Of a DNA stretch of 27,748 nt, positions 7,184 through 16,557 are shown piece after piece; the stretch's first letter is position 1; the number at the start of each line of letters is the position of its first letter. Source of the DNA: Spirogloea muscicola (taxonomy: Eukaryota; Streptophyta; Zygnematophyceae; Spirogloeales; Spirogloeaceae); the NCBI GenBank assembly GCA_009602725.1, contig WELB01000074.1:186064-213811 (forward strand), written 5' to 3'. Both the position numbers and the translations under genes were made by a program. Under the pieces are notes generated by a model. It ran no database searches and was not told the origin of the DNA. It worked only from the letters and a program-made list of their open reading frames with translations.

Positions 7184-10100
7184 ATGGCTCTCGAGGCCGC
7201 CGGGATGGTGGCCTCCAGCAGGCATACGTGGGGGCCATTCTCGCCGGGATCGTTGCCAGGGAAGCGCTGCCGACGAGCGCGGGTGGTCGTTGTGGCTATT
7301 TTTGAGACGGGCGGCCCTCGTCGTGCGCAAGGGATCAAGCCTTGCAGGATCTCGACCACCTCAACTCGTCCATCGGAAGGGTGCACCAGCAGCTCAGACT
7401 GGGACATAGTCAGTGCCAGGTGAGAGCACATTGGGAGATCATCCTCTGATGCCTATGCCAAGTCCCGATGTTGGTTCATTGCATCAAAATCTGCGCCTTT
7501 GGTGGTGTCCTCGTACGCCTAACTCAGTCTCCACCCTGTGATTGCGATTCCATTGCAGGGGTGCTGCTTTTGCTGCCTTCGGATATTCTAGACAGTATCA
7601 GGTCTCGGTGAGGCCTACCAGAGCAGTGCCAGGAGCAGCAGTACTAGAAGGCACACAGGAGGTCGAGGGGGAAGCTCGCGCCGAAACAGAGTCCCGCTTG
7701 CAGGTGGATAGTGCTGTGGAACGGGACCCCCTGACCTGGGTTTAGAGACCTGGATCGCTAGAGTGGCTCTGCAAGATATATCTCATGCGAGATATACCTC
7801 CTTTCCCTATCAGCACAGATCATGCATCAGAAAAATGCGCATAACTGCTTTTTGCAAATTCCTGCTCTGTCGTCTCGTCTCTCAATTGCCAGGGTAGTAG
7901 AATGTGAGGAAGGATTACACGTCTTTGACTGTCTAGGGTCGTGGTGTGAGGACAGTAACTTGTGAGAGAGCTCCCTGATGATAGGCTTGATTGTCATCTA
8001 TTGAAAAAAAGGGGTTGGGTCCCTGCCACTTTGCAGCGGCTGGAGATTCTTGTTCTACTGCGTCGACTTTACAGAGACGTCGTTCGGTCGGAGCGGGTCT
8101 TGAATATGCCTGTGCCAAGAGTGGTGCCCCCAGAAGCGGGCCAGCCAGAGGGAAGACCTAGCAAGAGGAATCGTCTGCGTGACTGGCTGAAAGACAATCT
8201 AAATCGCAACATGCAAGTCGAGGTAAGCTAATGGATGGATGCACCAAAGCACAGTCAGGAAGAATGTTGAATGCTTCTCAATGCTGTGTACAGCAGGTAT
8301 GAAGCTGGAGCTGTGAAATAGGTAGCTCCACCTTGGCAATTCACCTTTGAGGAGCACACATTTCCTTGCTGAGAGATTTTCTGCATAATCTTCAAGCTTT
8401 CACATGAAACACCCTCCAGTGAATGCGAGGGGTGATAAGGATGTTTCTAACTGAGAAAACCTAGCTCTGGTTTGCAGAATCAAGTCTGTTGGAATGCCTA
8501 TCTCGAGAACGTAGTTGAGATGCGTGGTTTGCTTCACTGCACTTTTTGCAGAACTTTGCAGTGGAAACGCCGCTTCAGGTGCTGGAGTATGCCGAAGACG
8601 TAAGAGAACTCGCTGTGGGACTTGACAGAGATGTTCAAGGCTTGGGAGGCCTCATTCCGGTCGTCTTTTCTGTAAGTTATCTGCAGGGGCCACGAATTGT
8701 TACTGTGACATACGTTTATCAAGTCATTTTTCTGTGAAGTGTGCTTCCCCATAGCAGGATGATCTCCTAGTCTGCTACCAAAACAGTCTGCCCAAGTTTC
8801 AAGACTGAGTCGGATTCGGGTGAAACTTTGTCTTATGGCTGCTATTGCTCTCTGAATGGCAGGGTGACAAAGCAGCAGAAAAGGTAGTCTTGGACACTGT
8901 TCAGAATATCAGGCAGCAACTAAACCAGTATGCAGACAAGATAGAGTCTTCATTGAGTAAGAAGGACAGGGAGGCTGCTAGGCAGGAGCAAGCAGAGCTT
9001 GAAAATCAGGTATGATGGATGAAGGGGCACCTGTTAAGGACTGCTTGTTTCTGCTTGTAGTGTAGCGAGTTGAAGGGCACCTTGTAGGATGCTCTTTAGA
9101 TACTGTTAAGATACAGATAGCTGTTTTCGCTCCCTCATTAGCACGGTTGTGAACAAGGATGTAGCGTTGATGCTTGACCCTGCATACGTGGTATGTCGCA
9201 ACAATCACCCGTATTATATTGTCTTGATGCGCAGTCAAAGTATGGAAAGAGGAGAGACGGTTTGCCGAGGACAAGCGCAGTCTTGGATCGCATGCGCGAG
9301 CGACTTCCGCGTGTGGATCTTAGTTTCTCACGTGTCAGGCTTGATGTGCTGCAGCAGGTGCAGTCCTCAGGCTTCTTAGAAAGGGAAATATGGGGAAATA
9401 CTTCAGTGCAGATCTAACATGTCAGAGCTAATAAGGCTACAGACTTTGCAATGTGTTGAGGATGTGAAGATGCAGCTCTCAGCTGTCTGCAATTGCTAGC
9501 TGAGGACTTACACACCTGCATAATATCTCGAAGTATTTATGCCATTCAACCAACATATGCTTACACAAGCTGTGATGTTGCTGCTTTCAGGAAGGGAAGA
9601 CTGTACTAGATGCACTTGGGGATGTGTGGCGCCGCCTGAACGGAAAGGCTACCCCAATCAAAGTGGAACCCATAACAGCAGGCTTGCCTAAGCCACATTC
9701 CGTGCTAGAAAAAGAGGAAGAGAAGAAGACCAAGCTAATACTTCAGGTCTTTCCTTCAGCCCCTTATAGCATGGCTTCTTCCTTTTTGTGCATTGGTGGG
9801 CTGCAAGATTATGTGGATGCAAAGACTGGTGGAGGACGTAGCCAGATGAAGTAGCAGATGACACCTTCAGTTCTGTGACCTTAGCAAATCCCTAGCTTTT
9901 GTAGGTTGAGGCACTGGATCGCAAACTTCGCGAGGTCAGCAGAGCTCGTGAAGCCCGTATAAGGCAAAAAGATGTGCTAGCCCGGACCAGACTGGCAGGA
10001 GAAATCCGAGCACTAGATGACGAGGTGAGCACTTGCACTACTATGGCAGATGAGTGCGTATGGTAGCCCTTATGTCCTTATGCATATGCTAGGTGGTTGC

Positions 10101-12080
10101 TACATGGTCGTAGAAAATAACTATGTCAGAACTTCAAAGATGCAGGGATCATTGATACTTACTGTTACGCCCATTACCTGAGCACACAGGCAGACTTGAG
10201 CTTGCAGTAGCTTAGCTGCATATGCTACTTGCATGGCCTCCAGAATTGGTTGGAGAAGATGATTGACAAATGCTCATTTTAGCCAGGTTGACGAGCTACG
10301 GAAGAAGTTGGCAGTGCGAGTGCTGCAGCTTGAGATGGAACTTATATACATGTACCTGGAGCAGGAGGTCTTGGTAATCAATGGTAGTCCAGCTTATCTT
10401 ACCCTCCCCGTTGCTATTGTCATGCAGTAGTAGTACAGCTTGAGTGTTTTCAGCGTACTGACTGTGGCGGTTCTGCGAACACCTGCATCAGAGCATAGTA
10501 CTTGAGCCATTTTGTTCCTGCTCTGACAGAGGATTTAAGGACCGATGAAGAGGAGTCCCTTCTTGTAGCAGAATTTGGCCTACTGGATGTTGACCTGGCC
10601 AAGCTCCGAACCGCGCTGGACAGGAGTGAAGCTATTCTGATTGACGACGAAGAACTGGAAGTGCTCGCGGTCGATATACCTGGTTGGTCCACCGTTTGAG
10701 ATCTGTCATGCTGTTTGGTCGCTTTTAAGCAGTAGACTTTTGCACCATCTGCATCCAAGAAGCTGTAAAATCATCAGTTCTGCTGCTCCATGGATATCAC
10801 ATTCTTGCTGCAGACTTGAAGACAGGCCGCACTTGCATCGGCAAGCTGCCAGTAAGTTTTTGCTGCTGCCTAATAGCACGTTGGTACTGCAGACTTAAAG
10901 AATCGCCTGGGCATCGTCGAGGAAGCTTCTATACCTCTGAAGCAAAGGATGCAGATCTCGGCAGGAGAAAGTGTGAAGAAGGTAAAGTCAGGTGCTAGCT
11001 TCTTCTGGTGCGGTTTACGTCTGCTGGGCGGAGACATTGCCTACTCTTGGCGCTTATTCTGGTGTGCTGTCACTGGCACTACCTTGAAACCAAGAGAGGT
11101 ATGGTGCAAGCTGATGTTACCTACTCTCTCTATTCACATCCATATGGGGAAGCATCTATCAGAGAAAGCATCAGCCGAGCATTACTTTAATAAAATTTAA
11201 TTAATATGCTGGGGTCTTCCCTAGCTCCCTTTGCAGGGCTTAGCCGCAGACTGAGCATGCTCTACATGAGTCATACTTACATGACATGATGAGGACTTGC
11301 ACGCTGGAATTGGCTCGCAGGCACAAACTTTGAGACGCACTGCAAAGGATGTGTTGACCTTGATACCTTTTACTGTGATTTTGGTTGCTCCCTTGACACC
11401 GGTGGGGCACGTCATGATCTTCTCTTTCCTTCAACGCTATTTTCCCGGCTTCTTTCCCTCCTCGTTCTCTGTCAAGTAAGTCGCTTGCTCAGTAGGATTC
11501 CACTGTGGAGAGCACTTTGGCATTTATATTTCTTGAAGCTTTTCTGCAGGGTCACAGGGTGAGCAAAGGAAAGAGATTGCCTTACAGGGCTTTCAGAGCA
11601 GTCAACTTAAGTACATTTTGGAGTTGGCCTTGGTCCTTGTTTTGCAGGAGGCAAGACCTGATGAAGCGATATGAGGTCATACGGCGCCAGATGCAGGTAG
11701 CTGAGACTGAGCGAGAGAAAGAGGAAGCAGCCGCAGCAGCGGCTGCTGCTGCAGCAGAGACTTTTGAGGCCTCAGAGGAGGAGATTGCAGAGCCCTCTGA
11801 GGATGGTAGTAAAAAGCGCACAGCTCCGAAGACAGCCTTGAATGCTCCTGCCAGGTCGCCCACCGGGAGGCCTCGTCGATTAATATTCCTAGCTGAGAAG
11901 CTCCCAGAGTTAGCGAGACAACTTGCGGGTCTCAAAGAGGACGGACTGCTTGCGAAACGGAGCAAGAAGGCAAGCTCGCAGCAGGACCTTATTGAGAGGA
12001 CGGAGGCCATGATTGGCAGCCGTGGAAATGGGAGGTTGGGCACATTGGAGGCCACAAGTGGACAAGAGGCAAATCTGTAG
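7184..12080 (+). CDS. LETM1-like membrane protein, 13 exons, plastid-targeted form
   Basis: Model: 7184-7419, 7559-7739, 8037-8222, 8552-8671, 8863-9009, 9235-9357, 9591-9746, 9905-10024, 10287-10383, 10530-10682, 10893-11098, 11321-11475, 11648-12080; every intron is GT-AG and the phases agree, giving 770 residues. ATG 7184 has a good context (GCGATGGC) and opens a transit-peptide-like N-terminus ([17 protein letters not shown], then R-rich, then VVVVA). Residues about 200-500 are coiled-coil rich (for example [20 protein letters not shown]). Residues about 560-627 hold the diagnostic block: [55 protein letters not shown], with the single membrane segment inside it. This block defines the plant 'LETM1-like' family; LETM1 proteins are organelle inner-membrane proteins linked to cation/proton balance and ribosome binding. 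The C-terminus has a run of about 10 Ala and is basic and poorly conserved. The exon-9 donor (10384), the exon-10 donor (10683) and the 3' end are the least certain parts. Organelle targeting is inference. Confidence 0.88.
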
Positions 12081-13647
12081 ATACACCTCGTAACATCTGC
12101 TGCTTTGCAGTGAGACCTGTATAGGTTAAAAGTGAGGACCGTCTTTGCCGACCCTTAGGAGCTTTACAGGTTCTTATAGGAGGATGAGATTGCCCATCTC
12201 CTGACAATTTTCCTTCGTTAAGTCAATTAGATGATTTATTGGCTTGATCATGCAGAAGGCAAGTTGCAAAGCCATTTCACTCTGTTGTCATCACAGCAGG
12301 CATCACAGCACGCAGTGTCCTTGTAGTGAGGGCATTGAAGAAGCTGATGTGATTTGGCAAGTGAGACAACAACACTGTAGCCCCTGTCAGGATATCTTAA
12401 GAGATATGACACAAGATCATGTCTGGTGCGTCCCTTTGGTCAGAAGCAAGATATACCATGTGAAATTCCTGGTATTTACTATACCTTCCCACCATGCACT
12501 GCTGTATACCCAGCTGTCCGTTCCATACCCTTCACATGAGAATCTTCCATGCCCCTCGCATGAGAGCTCTCGTGCTGGAGGAATCTCTTCACACATGTCA
12601 TCAGTACTAGCAGATTCCATACGAAGATACATAAAACCCAGTGAACAACATGAGAGTAGGCAAGAATAGGATGCAGCGCAATGGCCCCCGCTTGTAGGTC
12701 AGCACCTCTAGGTTTTGACTTACTTAGGCCTCACTTAGGCGTTGTTGCTCACACATATTGCTCTCCTCTCCTCCCTCGTTTCTGCATGTTCCACTTTAGG
12801 TGGATGCGCAGTCGGCACTGGCGCCCCCGCCAAGGAGTACAATGAGCACCATGGCTTGCGTGGAGACTGGCATACTGCGGATGCAACTCGGCAAGAGCAG
12901 CCTTTTAAAAGGTGGGGGCTGTCCTCTTAAGCATAATGAAGCGCGTACACTTGGTTTTGCGGACAATTACAATTTGTGGTCTGTGTTTCTTGTAGAAGTG
13001 CACAACACTTAGCGTTTCACAACAGCTCCCCCCTCCCTCCCCCTCCCCTCCTGCCCCCGCAACCCTGCATATAAGTCACAGCCTTGCAGCAACTCAGGGT
13101 AAATGTGCGTCGACTTTCTGTGCTGAAAGGTCGCACAGGTAGCAGACTTTGTGATGCACTGGCTCTCCTGCTTGCCCAAGTTACCAGGTCTTGTTGCCAG
13201 TATGCTGAGGTCGGCTCCACTGTACAAGTTTAGGGTCCCAGAAAAGGCCTAGATTGCTGTGCTTCGTCTTTGTACTGCCAAGGAGTCTGCATTCAGGTGC
13301 AACAAAACTTCAGCCAGAATATCCTGGTCTGGAGGCTTGGTTAAAGGCAACCCTTCGGCCTACCTAGATAGTGCCACCTGCTGAGGGCTCTACCAGAGCT
13401 TCAAGACAACCCCACAACCAGACGGGCTCTTGAATCGGTCCAAGCAAGTACGCCAACAAGAGAACAACGACTGGAACCGCTCTCTGGCGGCGTACGACTG
13501 CGCGGACCACGAGTTGACGGGGAAGCAATGTTTGGGCGGCACCAAGTACTACTAACGTCGCTAGGGCTTCCAGCCCGCGGCCGCACCAAGGATTGGACGG
13601 GATGGAGCACGCCCCGCGGCTGAGCCTTCCCATCATAAGGGGGGCCG
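12081..13647. other. Region downstream of LETM1-like gene; possible extra exons
   Basis: No complete gene is supported. Two pieces look like exons: 12180-12216 (after TTCTTATAG; reads EDEIAHLLTIFL) and 12800-12911 (after a pyrimidine tract and TTTAG; reads VDAQSALAPPPRSTMSTMAC ... GILRMQLGKSSLLK, ending AAAAG|GTGGGG). They might extend or alternatively end the LETM1-like transcript, or belong to another gene. 13022-13060 is a long C/T-rich tract. At 13385-13555 the plus frame is open for 56 codons and ends in TAA (RQQENNDWNRSLAAYDCADH followed by GGTKYY); it lacks an ATG and a clear splice acceptor. Confidence 0.3.
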
Positions 13648-13770
13648 AGCTGCTTCGTTTCTTTTCTGTGCTTGCTGTTCTTTGTACTTCCCCTGGCCCC
13701 TTCTCGTCCTTTGTTCATTCTTTTCTGGGCTGGCTTTTTCCAGCCCCTATCCTCAATGGGCGAGCCCTTC
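13648..13770 (+). repeat. Left arm of a long inverted repeat
   Basis: About 120 bp that returns as the reverse complement at 15622-15744 with only a few differences. The landmarks AGCTGCTTCG, TTTGTACTTCCCCTGGCCCC, TCGTCCTTTGTTCA and TATCCTCAATGGGCGAGCC are in both arms. It contains a unit copy (core GGGCTGGC at 13727-13734) whose hairpin is extended to GGGCTGG/CCAGCCC. The arms are far more alike than most unit copies are to each other, so the duplication or gene conversion is recent relative to the family. Confidence 0.85.
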
Positions 13771-15621
13771 TTCTGGCCGAGCGGTTGCGCCACGTCTAGA
13801 CCCGGGAGGCTAGGATGCATGATGTGACGGTACACTGACCGAGCCTTCCCGTTTGCAAGGTCCACTCCCTTGCTGAGTAACGGAATTAAGCTGCGAGTTA
13901 TGATTGTTTACATTGGAGAGTAGCCAGACCTCCTCGACCTGACAATGGTACTAAGACTCGAATCTTGGCCAGCATCTGTTCAGCAACGACTGTCCATCCC
14001 AAAGACGATAGGGGGCTCTCATGACTCATGGACATGGTGGATACTCTGAGAAGCAAATGTAGGGGCTATTGCACACGTCCTGAGCCCCGTCCAGAGGCAA
14101 ACAGACGAAGCCTTTCAAATGGAGGCCGTACTCATTGAAGGGCAGCCCAAAATATAAGGACAAGGTCAAGGAGAATGCCCCATCGGTGAAATGTAAATGC
14201 TCAGCACACCAAGTAGCTATTACGGAAGGCCACTTCGTAGCCCCTTGTTAATGGAAGCAGCTGAAAAGCAGACAGCTCAGCCAAGTAAGTGGCTCATACG
14301 GATGGCCTCTCCATGACCCCTAGTCAACAGCCGCAAGTCGCTATGAGTAGCAGCTGTAGCGACACGCACACATACTTGCGATAATTTTAGGGCCAAGCAT
14401 ACATCAGGGGTACACCAGGGGGAGGAGGAGCCTGCAGGCCCATTCGGCCCTTGGCCTGATGCTCAGGCTCTGGGCGGGCGACTCTTTTCAGCTGCTAATC
14501 ATTTCAGAGAAATAGCTCTTCCAGATTGACAGCAATGGCTGTGAGAGGCCAGCCCAAAGGAATGGACTAGGTCTGAACGAATGACTCAAAAAGCAGGATA
14601 CTAAGCATTGAAGAAGTCAGCAAGTGGGCTCTCAATAACCTCTAGTCAGCAAGTGCAATTCAGATGTTATGATACCGGACTCGCGCCTGATTGTCTAATG
14701 GCCATCTGTAGTAGCCACTTGCTTTTGCTGAGAGATCCGCAATTTCCGGCCACTTTGGACTTCAATCGCACCTTGTCCGTTCTCAGGTTTGACGTCACAC
14801 TATCACCTTATTCACCATAGAACTGGGCTTCGATTCATGTGGCCCACTATTTGCACAAGCTTTTGCCTGAACAGTGCATTGCCTAAAATTGGCCACTCCA
14901 TGCCATGCGCATCGCGCACCCTCTCTCACGGGCTGGCCTTCAGTCCGCCATCGCCTGCTGTTGGAAGAGGTTCTTCTCGTTCTCTTTCTCTATTCTTCTC
15001 GTCTCGGCACCACATTCTGGCTATAGCTTGGCCGGAGCACGTCGGCCACCAGTTCGCGATGGCGGCAGCTCACGACAGCGACGCGCTGCTGAACGGGAGC
15101 GGTTTCTAGAGGTCAGCCCGGTGGAGGGGGAAGCCCCCGAGAAGTCGGCCAGGCAAGCGGGGGTGGTCCGTGGGGTTTGGGGCTGGGGGCGCTGCACGAC
15201 AGCGACGGGCCGGCCCGCCCCGCTCAGTGGTCCCAGCGACGGCACAGCGTGGGGGTACCTCAACGTGGGGGCCCCACTGACTGAGGAGCCCCAGATATGC
15301 CGAGGGCCTCCCACGAATGCACGTAAGGGCCGGATGAGCCGGCGCCGGTGGGTCTGCGCCGTACGCGTGGCGAGCCGACGGGGGGTGACCGCTTGGACGG
15401 GACCCGCGCTGTCCCGAGGCGCGCTCCCAACCGGGCGAGATGAGCGGCGGCGATGGAGTTCCCCGGGATTGGGTCCGGCTAACCGGGCCATAGGCCGGTT
15501 AACCGCGCCGGGCTATCGCGGCTAGCCTGGGAGGAGTTGATCGGGGGCCGGAAGGCCGCTGTCCCGCCCGTCCCAACAACTCTCGCTTTGTGGCTGTTGC
15601 CGGCCGGCCACTCCGCAGGGG
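13771..15621. other. 1.85-kb spacer between inverted arms, with more units
   Basis: No gene is supported. Unit copies lie at about 14141 (-, variant GGCAGCCC), 14548 (-, close to consensus) and 14930 (+). CTCTCAATAACCTCTAGTCA near 14628-14647 matches the block near 830-850. From about 14990 the GC content rises sharply, and overlapping frames stay open on both strands (up to about 200 codons) without any family motif. I read these as GC-driven chance frames. A hairpin TAACCGG/CCGGTTA sits at 15480-15501. Confidence 0.4.
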
Positions 15622-15744
15622 GAAGGCTCGCCCATTGAGGATAGGGGCTGGAAAAAGCCAGCCCAGAAAAGAGTGAACAAAGGACGAGAAGGGGGCCAGG
15701 GGAAGTACAAAGAAGAACAAGCACTAAAACGAAACGAAGCAGCT
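15622..15744 (-). repeat. Right arm of the long inverted repeat
   Basis: Reverse complement of 13648-13770. It includes a minus unit copy (core GCCAGCCC at 15657-15664). The small differences from the left arm are single-base indels and substitutions, for example one extra C in the GGCCCC run. Confidence 0.85.
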
Positions 15745-16235
15745 ACGAAGCACTCAGTAACCCCTGCTAAGCAGCCTCAGGTCAGAGAGACTGGGTTCCT
15801 GGCAGCAGGTCCCCTGGCCAGAGCCAGAGGCAGCAGGGCCTCGCTTCCCCCCTCACTGGAGGGGCCGCCCAGGCCTGGGGCGGCCCGAGGGGCTCCGGTT
15901 AGCCGACGGTCAGAGGCAGGCCCGGCCCCGTCTTCCGAAGCGGCGGGTAAGGGGGGCTTCCGAGGAGGCGGCCCTCACTGGGCGCCTTTCTCGTCCCCCA
16001 AGCCGGCCCGCCATAGCCACAGCCGGGCCGCTCCCGCCCCGCCTCCCTTCTCCCTGTCAATTCTGGAAGAGTCTCTTTCTCGTCTGGGCTGGCCTCTCAC
16101 AGCCAATGCCTTAACGGTGGAAGAGCTGCTTCTCTCGGGCTGGCTTGTCACAGCACCTCACCCCCGTGCCAGTTCTCGCCATAGCCGCCTGGCCAGCCGC
16201 TTCCGATTCCTCGGAGCCCAGGGCCTCGGCCGAGC

Positions 16236-16268
<33 letters not shown>

Positions 16269-16557
16269 CAGGTACGCCGCCGTGGTCTTCGAGGGGCTCG
16301 GCAACGAGCTCCTGGCTGNCGCGCCCTTTTCCCTCAGCTCACAGCCACTGAAGAGGTCGACGGCCTCCCGCTGGCCCGTCGCAGGCGCTTGTCCATCCCG
16401 GGGCCCGCCACGCGCCCGGTCCGCGGGACAGCCGCCGAGGCGGCGCGCATGGCTCGCGAGCGTGCCCGGGGGAGGTGATCGGCTGCCGAGGCGTCCCCTC
16501 CGAGCTGCCACACGCCACCGTCCCTCGCCCCGCAGCCCGGGGAGCCTGGCGCAGCTG
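15745..16557. promoter_or_regulatory. GC-rich region upstream of the zinc-finger gene
   Basis: Very GC-rich, with a (CCG)n tract at about 16228-16269 and one undetermined base (N) at 16319. One plus frame is open across 15673-16629 (318 codons) but crosses the repeat arm and two unit copies, shows only low-complexity Arg/Pro/Ala composition, and is not called as a gene. It may include promoter and 5' untranslated sequence for the downstream gene, and the real N-terminus could start further left than modelled. Confidence 0.35.
16075..16165 (+). repeat. Two tandem plus copies of the ~50-bp unit
   Basis: Cores GGGCTGGC at 16086-16093 and 16137-16144 are 51 bp apart. The spacer reads CTCACAGCCAATGCC, then GTGGAAGAGCTGCTTCTCTC, giving one complete unit. 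This mirrors the tandem pair at 3380-3482 on the other strand. Confidence 0.75.

Noticed and set aside
14905-15525. Plus frame of 206 codons and the overlapping minus frame 15021-15491
   Set aside because: Both strands are open over the same very GC-rich stretch, and neither shows a motif or a sensible amino-acid composition.
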